A stretch of DNA of 25,696 nucleotides from Anaerolineales bacterium UBA3001 (GCA_002346435.1 DDZT01000037.1:1-25696); one strand, 5' to 3'. Numbered from the stretch's first letter, positions 1 to 8,104 are shown. Numbers and translations: made by a program. The notes: generated from the letters alone by a model not told the origin.

Positions 1-1088
1 GCTAATAACAAGGCTACATTTTCACGTCGGCTTGAGTGGCCCATGAGACCTATTCTCCATATCTTGCCTTCAAGTGGACCCAGGCCAGCTCCAATGTCAA
101 TGTTATAGTTCTTTAGCAACGAAGAGCGAACACCTAAATCATCTTGATCTTGAGGAATTAGTACACTATTCAGTTGAGGCAGCCTACTATCTTCGTCGAC
201 TAAATAGTTAATTCCTAGATTATTAAGACCATCCCTAAGGAGTATGTGGTTTTGTTGGTGTCGACTCCAAGAATTTTCGATTCCTTCCTCAGATAACATT
301 ACCAAGGATTCATGCAGACCATACAAGGTATTGACTGGTGCGGTGTGATGATATGCTCGCTTTGAGCCTTCACCCCAATAACCCATTACCAAATTGAGAT
401 CTAGAAACCAACTTGTTACTGGTGTCTTTCGATTGGTTAACTTTTCAATTGCTCTTTCGCTAAAACTAACGGGAGATAACCCAGGCATTGCTGATAAGCA
501 CTTCTGAGAACCTGAATAGATGGCATCTATTCTCCATTCATCAACCCTTAATTCTGAGCCTGCCAATGAAGTTACGGCGTCAACGATATTGATGCAGCCG
601 TGTTGATTGGCAATCTGACATAGAGTTTTAGCATCAGAGAGTGCTCCTGTTGAAGTTTCTGCATGAACAAATGCGACAATTTTAGTGTCAGGGTTTTCAA
701 CTAACGCTTGCTCAACTTTTTCAGGACTAACAGCAGTACCCCATTCATCCTCAACGACAATCGCCTCACCACCAAGACGAGTGACATTCTCTTTCATTCG
801 TAGTCCAAAAACACCATTGATACAAATGATAACTTTGTCACCCGGCTCCACCAGGTTTACAAAGCATGTTTCCATGCCAGCTGATCCAGGAGCGGAGACA
901 GGCATAGTTAGTGCATTTTCAGTCTTGAATGCATATTTCAGCATTTCTTTAACTTCATCCATCATGTCAACAAAGGCAGGGTCTAAATGTCCTATTGTTG
1001 GTCTAGCCATGGCATCTAGAATTCTGGGGTGAACAACTGAAGGACCTGGACCCATAAGTATTCTGGTTGGTGGAGTAAATGATTTCAT
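1..1088 (-). CDS. Class V aminotransferase, alanine/serine-glyoxylate type (C-terminus cut by window edge)
   Basis: A PLP-dependent fold-type I transaminase, probably moving an amino group from alanine or serine to glyoxylate in the cytoplasm. The reverse strand reads open from ATG at 1086-1088 to the window edge, about 362 codons, so little of the usual 360-390 residues is missing. The N-terminus carries the AGXT-like pattern LMGPGPSVVHPRILDAM (residues 11-27) followed by GHLDP (33-37). The cofactor-binding Asp is in VDAVTSL (D170), and the Schiff-base lysine is K196 in SGSQKCL. RIGLMGHSS near the C-terminus is also typical of the family. There is no clear Shine-Dalgarno before the ATG. The exact substrate pair (alanine, serine or aspartate with glyoxylate or pyruvate) cannot be read from sequence. 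The gene lies upstream of a decayed sugar-metabolism remnant with no evident functional link. Confidence 0.9.
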   Translation of the reverse strand, partial: MKSFTPPTRILMGPGPSVVHPRILDAMARPTIGHLDPAFVDMMDEVKEMLKYAFKTENALTMPVSAPGSAGMETCFVNLVEPGDKVIICINGVFGLRMKENVTRLGGEAIVVEDEWGTAVSPEKVEQALVENPDTKIVAFVHAETSTGALSDAKTLCQIANQHGCINIVDAVTSLAGSELRVDEWRIDAIYSGSQKCLSAMPGLSPVSFSERAIEKLTNRKTPVTSWFLDLNLVMGYWGEGSKRAYHHTAPVNTLYGLHESLVMLSEEGIENSWSRHQQNHILLRDGLNNLGINYLVDEDSRLPQLNSVLIPQDQDDLGVRSSLLKNYNIDIGAGLGPLEGKIWRIGLMGHSSRRENVALLL

Positions 1089-1169
1089 ATTAATCTTTTA
1101 TTTGCTTTATTTGCTATAAATATTAAAAGTAATTTTATGACCAAGTCTATAGTGTAACATCATACTATT

Positions 1170-1787
1170 TCAACAAGTATCAATTTTCACATTGGATAAT
1201 ATTTGTTTTGCGACTGTGAAAGATCCTATAGTTGTGCCTTATGTACTTGCTGCGGCTGTACCACATGCTACTCCCTATCTTAATATCTCAGGCCATGACA
1301 AATTGCACGATAGTCCATAGATTATCCCTGTCATAAATTCGTCACCTGCATCAATATCATTGCGCTTAGTTATAGATGGGGCAACAGCAATCCATGTACC
1401 TGCTTGATTGGACAATAGAGCACCTTTTCTACCTTGAGTGATGATTACATGCTTTACTCCAGTTTGGAGTATGGAAGATGCTGCATTCAGAGCATCTTCT
1501 GTAGATTCAACTTTTGATCCAGTAAGGGTAGATTCTTCAAGAGCATTGGGTTTTACCAGGAATAGATTTGGATTACATCCAGGTAGTATCCAGCATCCAC
1601 TTGTATCCAACACATTCGCATCTTTTGGTACTTTAAATTCCGATTTGTTCTGAATAAGAGTAATTGACTTGTTGTCAATGACTAATGCTTCCGGATTAAA
1701 CACCTTGTCCGGAGTACATATTTTTCCTCCTACTAATATAGTGCTCACTGATTTTCTCTCAATTTCTTGGTGTTTATTTGGTAGCAA
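1170..1787 (-). pseudogene. Hybrid remnant: NagA-like N-terminus joined to PfkB sugar kinase C-terminus, with two in-frame stops
   Basis: The first ~57 codons look like the start of an N-acetylhexosamine-6-phosphate deacetylase (amidohydrolase): ILVGGKICTPDKV, then VLDTSGCWILPG, stopping just where the metal-binding HxH strand should follow. The reading frame then continues without a break into the second half of a PfkB kinase of the LacC/FruK type: FLVKPNALEESTLTG, VIITQGRKGALL and DAGDEFMTG, which retains the catalytic Asp of the usual GAGD motif but has lost its first Gly. The open frame ends at a TAG (1275-1277). Translation in the same frame past it gives GVACGTAAAST, a TAA (1239-1241), then TVAKQILSNV, and a TGA (1170-1172), which matches the normal kinase C-terminus. 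This fits an internal deletion across neighbouring nagA and pfkB genes followed by nonsense decay. The 1787 start would be a TTG; a GTG is also available downstream. No active product is expected. Confidence 0.8.
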
Positions 1788-1976
1788 TGTACAAAATTGT
1801 AATTAAAAATATGTGCGATATTAAGATTGGTCAAGATATTATTGTAAAATTTACCCAAAATATATCACTGCTAGGTTATCATTTATATGAATATCCTAAT
1901 AGCTATTCATTTGTACACGCAAATCTGCGTAAATGTGTTGGTCAATTTGATATGATCTTCGACAAATCTACTCTAG

Positions 1977-1982
1977 TATAAT
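1977..1982 (+). promoter_or_regulatory. -10 element of the 1990 gene, leaderless arrangement
   Basis: A perfect TATAAT is followed by 7 nt (CCCATTT) and then the ATG at 1990. Initiation 7-8 nt after the hexamer would start the mRNA at or next to the A of the ATG. There is no Shine-Dalgarno and no room for one. No good -35 is seen at 16-18 bp. Confidence 0.6.
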
Positions 1983-1989
1983 CCCATTT

Positions 1990-4900
1990 ATGTTTTTCCG
2001 TCATCGTGCTACTAGATTGTTAGCATTGCTCGCAACATTGGCAATACCCGCTATATTTCCTTTTCTAGGCGGCCAAGTACCTATAACCAATGATTTGGCC
2101 ACGCATGTATATAGAGCCTTTGAGCTTGAGCAATTACTACGTGAAGGGGTTATTTTTCCGCGTTGGGGACCACATCTAGTACACGGATATGGATATCCTG
2201 TATTCAACTATTTTCCTTATCTGTCTCATTATCTAATTACTGTCACTCATATGGCTTCAGGCTTGGATTTTCTATGGTCTTATCGAATTGTTACATCTAT
2301 AGTTACTCTAACAACTGCTTGGGGCACATTTCTGTTTGGTAGAGACTTGTTTAAAGATGAAAGCGCTGGTGTCTTGGCTGCAGTAGGATTTGTTTATTGC
2401 CCTTATTTGTTGATGACTGCAAATGTGCGCGGTGGATTGCCTGAATCGTTGGCGCTAGCTGCTCTACCTTTTTGTTTTTGGACCTGGTCGAATGCTGCTC
2501 GTGGTGAGCGAAAATTTGTGTTGTGGGCAGGTTTGACATACGCCATATTGATTCTTTCGCATAATGGGTCTGCGGTGCAGATATCACCTATATTATTTGT
2601 CTATGCGCTATGGCATGGTCGTGCACAGATGCGCGTGGCTATTTTTCAGATTGCTATGTCAGTGATAATAGGTATGGGTCTAACAGCATTTTATTGGGTA
2701 CCGGCTTTAGTGGAACTACAGTATGTGCAGGTAGCGTCGGGTTATGCTTCAACTGGCATTATATATCACCAAAACTTTACTCCTGTAAGTGGATTGTTTA
2801 CGTATCCTTTACTTCCTGTTGATAGCGATTTGTTAAATCCTATAGTCTCTAGTCCGTTGTCTATAGTTACGATCGTATTTTCTGGATTGACTCTCTGGCG
2901 TGCAAAATCGCTAGACAGCAGACATTTTTCTGAATTAATATTGTTGTCTTTATTAAGCTTGATAGCAATATTTTTGATATTGCCTCAGTCTCGCTTGATA
3001 TGGGATGAACTATCGCTTTTACAACTTACCTTATGGCCTTGGCGTTTCATTGGACCAGCATCTCTGATGATATCTTTATTAGCTGCAGGATCCATGTCCA
3101 CCATATCAAAAAGCAGGACAATGCTACTAATGATGGGTATTATCGCTATTATATTAAATGGTTTACCATGGTTGTACCCGCCTCGGGAGGCTTTGGTATC
3201 ACCAACAAATGTTGCAGACTTGGCCCGCTTTGAGATGCCACCTTGGCTCATTGGTACGTCAACTACTGCAGAATATTTGCCACAATGGGTACAAGAATTG
3301 CCTGCTACTGATGCGCAGCGTGATATGCTACTAAATAGCTCAGACCCAGATCGATTGGACAGGCTATTTCTACCAACCGGTGCTAAGGTGCAGCATGTTG
3401 AAAACGATATCTTAAGCGATACTTATAGGATTGTTACCCCCGACACTTTAGAGTTAACCTTTAAGCATTTTTTCTTTCCAGGTTGGCGTGCACGGATTGA
3501 CAATAATCCTATTCCAATAGTTGTTTCACAGCCCCATGGATTGATCAAAGTAAATGTGCCATCTGGTGATCATTCGCTGGTGTTATCTTTTGATACTACA
3601 AGTGTACGTTATTGGTCTGGTATGCTTAGTCTCGCATCATTTCTAGTAGTGATAGTATTTAGATCTAGTCGCTCTAAAGTGCAAATAGGTATCTCCACAG
3701 AAGTGCTCAATGCTAAACCTCTTGCTATATTCACAGTTTTACTGGTATTGGTGTTCATTTTATCTGTCATTTTTGAAAATCCGATACGTAAACATGGTCT
3801 TTTAGATGGTAATAGACCATTACATATGCAGAATTCATTAGGGATAGATTTCGATAGTGAGCTGTGGTTACATGGATATTCATTGAGCGAAGATTCTATT
3901 GCTGCAGATGATATTGTTGAACTAGATCTATTTTGGCAGGCTCAGCGTAGTATCGGACTGGTGTACAGTTTTAATGTTCGTTTACGTGATATACATGGTC
4001 GTTTATGGAATACATCGGAGATTGTACGGCCTAGAGGTTGGCGATTCATGCCAGGTACAGATTTTTGGCCACCAGACAAATATGTTATTGACAAGTATGC
4101 TATACAGCCATTGTCAGGTACTCCTCCTGGCACGTATTATCTAGAAGTGATTGCATTTCGTCAGGATACACTAGAAGTATTGGATGTGAGCACTATCGGC
4201 ACATTACAAATTGTTAGTGCGGACACAAGTTCTTTCGCAGATGTAGAGCCGTTGGCTGTTATAGGAGATGAAGGGTGGTTGCTTTGGGATTTTGTGATAG
4301 ACAGAATTGAGGCTGTGTCAGGAGAAGATGTTGGAATACAGGTTGTATGGAGTGGTATGGAATCTGGCAGTGGACCATATAATGCACGCATAAGCATGTT
4401 AGGACCTAATCGAAAAGAGCAAGCCTCCTTTGATTTTGAGATAGGAATTGATCATCCGCCAAGTGCATGGAGGGCAGGTGAGACAGTGCGGGAACAATAC
4501 ATCATACGAGTCCCAGCACATCTTTCCAGCGGTCAATATATTTGGCATGTAAAGTTAGTGGATCCAGAAGGTAATATATTGGGGGAGTATGAACATACTA
4601 ATTTGTTGCGCGTCAATGTGCCGGAAAGGATATTTGTGAAACCAACTGATATGACTATGTTAGGTATTGAACTAGGTAATCTGGCTACTCTGTCTGGATA
4701 TCAAATCATCGATCAATCCATTTTAGATAGTGGAATTCTAAACATTAAATTGGTTTGGGAGGCTAATGTGAATATAACTGAAGACTATCATGTGTTTGTG
4801 CACATCCTTGATGAGTCAGGGAATATAGTCGCTCAATCTGATGGTAAGCCTGCTAATTGGACACGTCCCACTGCTGGTTGGTTGCCAGGTGAATATATTT

Positions 4901-5058
4901 TTGATGATCATACAATTGTACTTTCATCTGATATAGAGACAGGCTCCTACATTATTAATGCGGGTCTTTACAACAATTTGAATTACGAAAGACTTGTTTC
5001 TGATGAATTTCCAGATGGGTCTGTGCAGATAATAGAAATCTTCTATAGAGCGAATTAA
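1990..5058 (+). CDS. Large GT-C-like membrane protein (YfhO/PTPS-related) with triplicated beta-rich C-terminal region
   Basis: A polytopic membrane protein of 1022 residues. The N-terminal ~400 residues hold many hydrophobic segments with the GT-C-like pattern seen in the 6-pyruvoyl-tetrahydropterin-synthase-related membrane family: ITNDLATHVYRAFELEQLL (about 32-50), then FPRWGPHLVHGYGYPVFNYF. An extracytoplasmic stretch with FPGWRARIDNNPI (about 496-508) resembles the C-terminal beta domain of YfhO proteins. Two further membrane helices follow near 545 and 585. From about 615 to the end there are three beta-rich modules in a row, each with a vW (LFWQA, VVWSG, LVWEA), a central y-sheet strand, W-x-P/A-G and a closing strand. 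Family knowledge suggests transfer of sugar from a polyprenyl-phosphate donor onto envelope glycan or lipid, but acceptor and donor are unknown. The start is supported by the TATAAT 7 nt upstream. psuG follows after 35 bp. Confidence 0.75.
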   Translation: MFFRHRATRLLALLATLAIPAIFPFLGGQVPITNDLATHVYRAFELEQLLREGVIFPRWGPHLVHGYGYPVFNYFPYLSHYLITVTHMASGLDFLWSYRIVTSIVTLTTAWGTFLFGRDLFKDESAGVLAAVGFVYCPYLLMTANVRGGLPESLALAALPFCFWTWSNAARGERKFVLWAGLTYAILILSHNGSAVQISPILFVYALWHGRAQMRVAIFQIAMSVIIGMGLTAFYWVPALVELQYVQVASGYASTGIIYHQNFTPVSGLFTYPLLPVDSDLLNPIVSSPLSIVTIVFSGLTLWRAKSLDSRHFSELILLSLLSLIAIFLILPQSRLIWDELSLLQLTLWPWRFIGPASLMISLLAAGSMSTISKSRTMLLMMGIIAIILNGLPWLYPPREALVSPTNVADLARFEMPPWLIGTSTTAEYLPQWVQELPATDAQRDMLLNSSDPDRLDRLFLPTGAKVQHVENDILSDTYRIVTPDTLELTFKHFFFPGWRARIDNNPIPIVVSQPHGLIKVNVPSGDHSLVLSFDTTSVRYWSGMLSLASFLVVIVFRSSRSKVQIGISTEVLNAKPLAIFTVLLVLVFILSVIFENPIRKHGLLDGNRPLHMQNSLGIDFDSELWLHGYSLSEDSIAADDIVELDLFWQAQRSIGLVYSFNVRLRDIHGRLWNTSEIVRPRGWRFMPGTDFWPPDKYVIDKYAIQPLSGTPPGTYYLEVIAFRQDTLEVLDVSTIGTLQIVSADTSSFADVEPLAVIGDEGWLLWDFVIDRIEAVSGEDVGIQVVWSGMESGSGPYNARISMLGPNRKEQASFDFEIGIDHPPSAWRAGETVREQYIIRVPAHLSSGQYIWHVKLVDPEGNILGEYEHTNLLRVNVPERIFVKPTDMTMLGIELGNLATLSGYQIIDQSILDSGILNIKLVWEANVNITEDYHVFVHILDESGNIVAQSDGKPANWTRPTAGWLPGEYIFDDHTIVLSSDIETGSYIINAGLYNNLNYERLVSDEFPDGSVQIIEIFYRAN

Positions 5059-5093
5059 TATCTGACAAAAACAATACAATTTGAGGATATGTT

Positions 5094-6008
5094 ATGAATT
5101 ATAAATTTGTTGAGTTGCTGCCCGAAGTTAAGTCAGCTGTTGATGCTGGAAAACCAGTTGTGGCATTAGAATCTACTGTCATTGCACATGGTCTGCCACG
5201 TCCTCAGAATCTGGACACAGCCCGCAGATTGCAATCAGTTGTACGATCTCAAGGCGCAATTCCAGCCACGATAGCTATCATGGATGGTAAGGTAAAGATT
5301 GGTCTGGATGATGACGAGCTTGAGATATTAGCCAATACTGACCAAGTAGTTAAGGTTAGCCGGCGTGATTTTTCTAATGTTGTTGGTAGAGGACTTACTG
5401 GAGCGACTACGGTGTCTGGCACTATGATAGCGGCAAGTTGGGCTGGTATAAGAGTTATGGCCACAGGTGGTATAGGTGGTGTGCATAGAGGAGAAGACCC
5501 TGATGTGTCGGCAGATCTTCCAGAAATAGCCCGTACTTCTATGATGGTGGTTTGCTCAGGAGCAAAATCTATTTTAGATCTTTCAGCTACATTAGAATGG
5601 CTCGAGACACATGGTGTGCCTGTAGTTGGATATGGTGTAGACGATTTACCGGCTTTTTATGCTAGATCTAGCGGTTTATCGCTAGAAGTCCGTGCTGATA
5701 CGCCTACGTCAGCAGCTGAGTTGTGGGACATACATACTGGTCTAGGGATGACAGGGGGCATGCTAGTTACTGTACCTCCACCAGAAAAGGAATCACTGTC
5801 TGGCACAGAGATTCAAAGTGCTATTGATCGTGCTCAGGCTCAGGCTGTTACAGATGGGATTAGAGGAAAATACGTCACACCTTATTTGTTAGAAAAAGTG
5901 AAGGAATTTACGGGAGGTGCAAGCTTGCTAGTGAATATTGCTTTACTGGAGAACAATGCGCGAATTGCTTCGATGATCTCTAATGAGATTGCCAATTCTA
6001 GTACGTAA
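5094..6008 (+). CDS. psuG: Pseudouridine-5'-phosphate glycosidase
   Basis: A cytoplasmic enzyme that reversibly splits pseudouridine 5'-phosphate into uracil and ribose 5-phosphate, the second step of pseudouridine breakdown. The 304-residue length is normal for the family. Conserved blocks are all present: ALESTVIAHGLPRPQNL (24-40), ATIAIMDGKVKIGL, KVSRRDF, GLTGATTVSGTM, MATGGIGGVHRG, VVCSGAKSILDL and the C-terminal TGGASLLVNIALLENNA. The ATG at 5094 has a GAGG Shine-Dalgarno at 5083-5086. The usual partner, a PfkB-type pseudouridine kinase (PsuK), is not adjacent; the only PfkB sequence here is the broken 1170-1787 remnant, which looks more like a hexose-phosphate kinase. The stop codon abuts a 20-bp inverted repeat. 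Confidence 0.95.
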   Translation: MNYKFVELLPEVKSAVDAGKPVVALESTVIAHGLPRPQNLDTARRLQSVVRSQGAIPATIAIMDGKVKIGLDDDELEILANTDQVVKVSRRDFSNVVGRGLTGATTVSGTMIAASWAGIRVMATGGIGGVHRGEDPDVSADLPEIARTSMMVVCSGAKSILDLSATLEWLETHGVPVVGYGVDDLPAFYARSSGLSLEVRADTPTSAAELWDIHTGLGMTGGMLVTVPPPEKESLSGTEIQSAIDRAQAQAVTDGIRGKYVTPYLLEKVKEFTGGASLLVNIALLENNARIASMISNEIANSST

Positions 6009-6066
6009 ATATTGTAATTGACTGTGCAATGCATTATCTGGTAGAATGCACAGTCAATTACAATAT
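6009..6066. repeat. Perfect 20-bp inverted repeat enclosing the rplI promoter
   Basis: The left arm ATATTGTAATTGACTGTGCA (6009-6028) and right arm at 6047-6066 are exact reverse complements, separated by 18 nt. The left arm starts on the base after the psuG stop. The rplI -35 lies in the left arm, the -10 in the spacer reaching into the right arm, and the predicted transcription start in the right arm. It may act as a dyad operator, as a hairpin at the end of the psuG message, or both. There is no T-tract after it, so a classic intrinsic terminator is unlikely. Confidence 0.85.
6018..6047 (+). promoter_or_regulatory. rplI promoter
   Basis: TTGACT (6018-6023), an 18-bp spacer and TAGAAT (6042-6047) form the best sigma70-type promoter in the window. 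Transcription would start near 6054 and give a ~39-nt leader to rplI. It lies inside the inverted repeat 6009-6066. Confidence 0.65.
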
Positions 6067-6092
6067 GTATATAGGTAGAGGACTTTATCCTG

Positions 6093-6686
6093 ATGAAAGT
6101 TATGTTACTGAAAGATGTTTATAACCTAGGTCGTGCAGGAGATGTAAGAAAAGTGGCGGATGGTTATGCGCGCAATTACCTTTTACCTCGTGCTTTTGCT
6201 GTTCCAGCGACTGTAGGTGTACAGAAGCAAGCTGAAAATGTGCGTATCGCAGGTGACAAGCGTCGCGAACAAGAAAATCGTGATAAAGCTGGTGCTGCAG
6301 AATTATTAGCAAACTTACGAATAGAGTTTCCTGTGCGTGCAGGAGAACAGGGAAGGCTATATGGTTCTGTAACTCATCAAATGATTGCAGATGCAATTGA
6401 AGATGCTACAGGAGAAACGATTGATCGTCGCAGTGTTATTGCACCGCCGATTCGTGAACTTGGTATTGTAGAAGTTCCGATTCGATTGACAGCGGATTTG
6501 ATTCCCAGGGTCACAGTAGTTGTTTATCAAGATGGGGAGAGTGCTGAAAGTCAGGATGTCAGTACTATTGGTGATGATGAGTCCGATATTGCAGTTGATA
6601 TGTCTGTGTCTGATAATGAAAACTCCAGTGAGGGTGAATCGGTCGATGAAACAGATTCTGGAGACTTCGAAAAAATATCAGAATAA
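6093..6686 (+). CDS. rplI: 50S ribosomal protein L9 with acidic C-terminal tail
   Basis: A large-subunit protein that binds 23S rRNA near the base of the L1 stalk. The N-terminal signature MKVMLLKDVYNLGRAGDV, then VADGYARNYLLPRAFAVPAT (about 22-41), is followed by the long helix and the C-terminal domain with GRLYGSVTHQMIADAI and PIRELGIVEVPIRL. The normal L9 core ends at about residue 148 (VTVVVYQDG). The remaining ~49 residues are rich in Asp, Glu and Ser and look disordered, so the 197-residue protein is longer than the typical ~150. The SD is AGAGGA (6078-6083). In many bacteria rplI sits with rpsF, ssb and rpsR; here it stands between psuG and a RodZ-like gene with its own promoter. Confidence 0.97.
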   Translation: MKVMLLKDVYNLGRAGDVRKVADGYARNYLLPRAFAVPATVGVQKQAENVRIAGDKRREQENRDKAGAAELLANLRIEFPVRAGEQGRLYGSVTHQMIADAIEDATGETIDRRSVIAPPIRELGIVEVPIRLTADLIPRVTVVVYQDGESAESQDVSTIGDDESDIAVDMSVSDNENSSEGESVDETDSGDFEKISE

Positions 6687-6703
6687 TCCTGCATTAAGTG
6701 GTC

Positions 6704-6738
6704 AATCAATATAATATTGTCGTGGCAATAGATTGATT
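6704..6738 (+). terminator. Hairpin after rplI, possible mRNA 3' end
   Basis: AATCAAT (6704-6710) pairs with ATTGATT (6732-6738), and inside it ATTG (6716-6719) pairs with CAAT (6726-6729) around the loop TCGTGG. It begins 18 nt after the rplI stop. There is no T-tract, so it may protect an mRNA end rather than terminate. Confidence 0.35.
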
Positions 6739-6788
6739 AGTCACATGCAATATGTAATATAATATTGAATTCCTCATTTTAATTTCTA

Positions 6789-6907
6789 TTGTCTTAAGTT
6801 TGTTCAATATATAATGATGCTATATTTCGTTCATAAGAATGGGATTGTAATGCAGCATCGCTTGCTGTTTGACCATCTTTCATTACAAAGTCAATATGAA
6901 TATTTTT
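6789..6907 (+). ncRNA. Candidate structured transcript or leader between rplI and the RodZ-like gene
   Basis: TTGTCT (6789-6794) and TATAAT (6810-6815), 15 bp apart, could be a promoter. Downstream, TTGTAATG (6845-6852) pairs with CATTACAA (6881-6888). Directly inside it, CAGCA (6853-6857) pairs with TGCTG (6863-6867) around the loop TCGCT. A run of six T (about 6902-6907) follows after an AT-rich stretch. It could be a short non-coding RNA or part of the leader of the gene at 6969. No known RNA family was recognised. Confidence 0.3.
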
Positions 6908-6968
6908 TGATGTCTTGGTAGATGAATAACAATGTTCATGGTGATAAGTGTTTTTTATGGTATGAATA

Positions 6969-7859
6969 ATGTCGCTTTCTGACTTAGGTCAATATCTTAG
7001 GCATGTTCGACAAGAACGTGGGATATCTCTTAGAGACCTCGAGCATGATACTAGAATTAGGATGAAATATCTGACTGCCATCGAAGAGGGGGATATTGCA
7101 ATATTGCAGTCGGATGTTCAGTTGTATGGATTTGTTCGTAGATATGCATTGCAGGTTGGTCTTGATCCTGATAGCACGATATCAATGTTACATCAGGCTC
7201 TAAAAGGTCGACGTAAAAAAGGTTTACTAACCTTTTTTAGAACAAGTAAAGAAGTGACTACTCCTCAAAGGGATTGGCCTGATGTAGCATTAACACACTC
7301 TCCATCGTTCCATAAGAATTATTCATCAGAAAAGTCTATATTTTCATTGCCACGGTTTTTCAATCTGCAAATACTGATTGTTGTGCTATTGGTCATATCA
7401 TTAGCAGTGTTTTTTTCTTGGGGTAGTCCCTATCTAAAAAATACTATTACTAAGCTTAATATACAAGCGGTATCTACACCGATCATACTTGGCCCCACTA
7501 TTACTTCTACATTTCTAAGTTATGTGCCTGTTACTTCTACCAACTTGCCAGCATTAGTGAACTTTTCGGATATTAATCTTACTGTAATGATTGAACAACG
7601 TGCGTTTTTGAGAGTAAGTGTAGATGGAGCCCTGGAGTATCAAGGCATATTACCGATGGGAGAGCGCCGTGATTATTTTGGGAATGAAAAAATTGAGTTA
7701 ACAACAGGAAATGGCAAAGGCGTTCGAGTTATTTATAATCAACGTGATGAAGGTATTATGGGAGACTTTGGTGAGGTCGTAACCTGGACTTTCTTACCGA
7801 ACTTAAAATTCACTTCTGTATTAAATGTAACAAATGAACCATCCGGTACTCCTCCGTAA
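6969..7859 (+). CDS. RodZ-like helix-turn-helix membrane protein
   Basis: A single-pass protein with the RodZ layout. A cytoplasmic HTH_25-type domain spans residues 1-78 (LGQYLRHVRQERGISLRDLE, then YLTAIEEGDIAIL and YGFVRRYALQVGLDPD). A basic linker (RRKK at 81-84) follows, then one membrane helix (about 132-151), a Ser/Thr/Pro-rich stretch and a DUF4115-like outer domain from about 195 (INLTVMIEQRAFLRVSVDG, then LTTGNGKGVRVIYN). RodZ couples MreB filaments to the envelope and helps set cell shape; that role here is by homology only. It is 296 residues. The ATG at 6969 has no SD, and TATGGT (6956-6961) lies 7 nt upstream, which would suit a leaderless message. Two ATGs just upstream are out of frame or lack support. 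Confidence 0.85.
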   Translation: MSLSDLGQYLRHVRQERGISLRDLEHDTRIRMKYLTAIEEGDIAILQSDVQLYGFVRRYALQVGLDPDSTISMLHQALKGRRKKGLLTFFRTSKEVTTPQRDWPDVALTHSPSFHKNYSSEKSIFSLPRFFNLQILIVVLLVISLAVFFSWGSPYLKNTITKLNIQAVSTPIILGPTITSTFLSYVPVTSTNLPALVNFSDINLTVMIEQRAFLRVSVDGALEYQGILPMGERRDYFGNEKIELTTGNGKGVRVIYNQRDEGIMGDFGEVVTWTFLPNLKFTSVLNVTNEPSGTPP

Positions 7860-8104
7860 TACTATCTCAACTATTTACATAAGGTAAAGTTTTGATCGAT
7901 ACTTTTTTCGTATTTTAGACACAAGTTTTGTGGTTATTCTGCTATTGGTTTCATCTATAAGGTCAATTGTGTATAGAATAGCGTAATATGCAGTATGCTA
8001 TTCGTCAGGTAATCAATGGTAGTTCGTCAAGTATTTGTTTGAGGTGGGCAGTATCCTTTAATTGTAATCTGAAACTCTTCAGTTACATATTTTCTCCTTC
8101 AGTC
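7860..8104. other. AT-rich intergenic DNA between the convergent RodZ-like and methyltransferase genes
   Basis: No convincing gene is seen. The only structure is a small inverted repeat, GAATAGC (7976-7982) against GCTATTC (7997-8003), with ATA/TAT pairing inside. It has no T-tract and may be a weak terminator or chance. A plus-strand open frame starting at 7988 runs into the methyltransferase on the other strand and has no recognisable protein features. Confidence 0.6.

Noticed and set aside
685..1032. Plus-strand open frame of 115 codons
   Set aside because: It lies fully inside the aminotransferase on the other strand, whose PLP motifs are clear; its translation is Ser/Thr-rich with no family match.
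1778..1981. Plus-strand open frame of 67 codons before the first GT-C gene
   Set aside because: No recognisable motif, no SD, low-complexity AT-rich sequence, and it overlaps the pseudogene start and the -10 of the next gene.
6009..6066. Inverted repeat as the ends of a small mobile element
   Set aside because: The arms are only 18 nt apart, contain a promoter and show no flanking target duplication or transposase.
7976..8003. Small inverted repeat as a terminator for the RodZ-like gene
   Set aside because: It is more than 110 nt after the stop, AT-rich and without a T-tract; kept only as a note in the intergenic entry.
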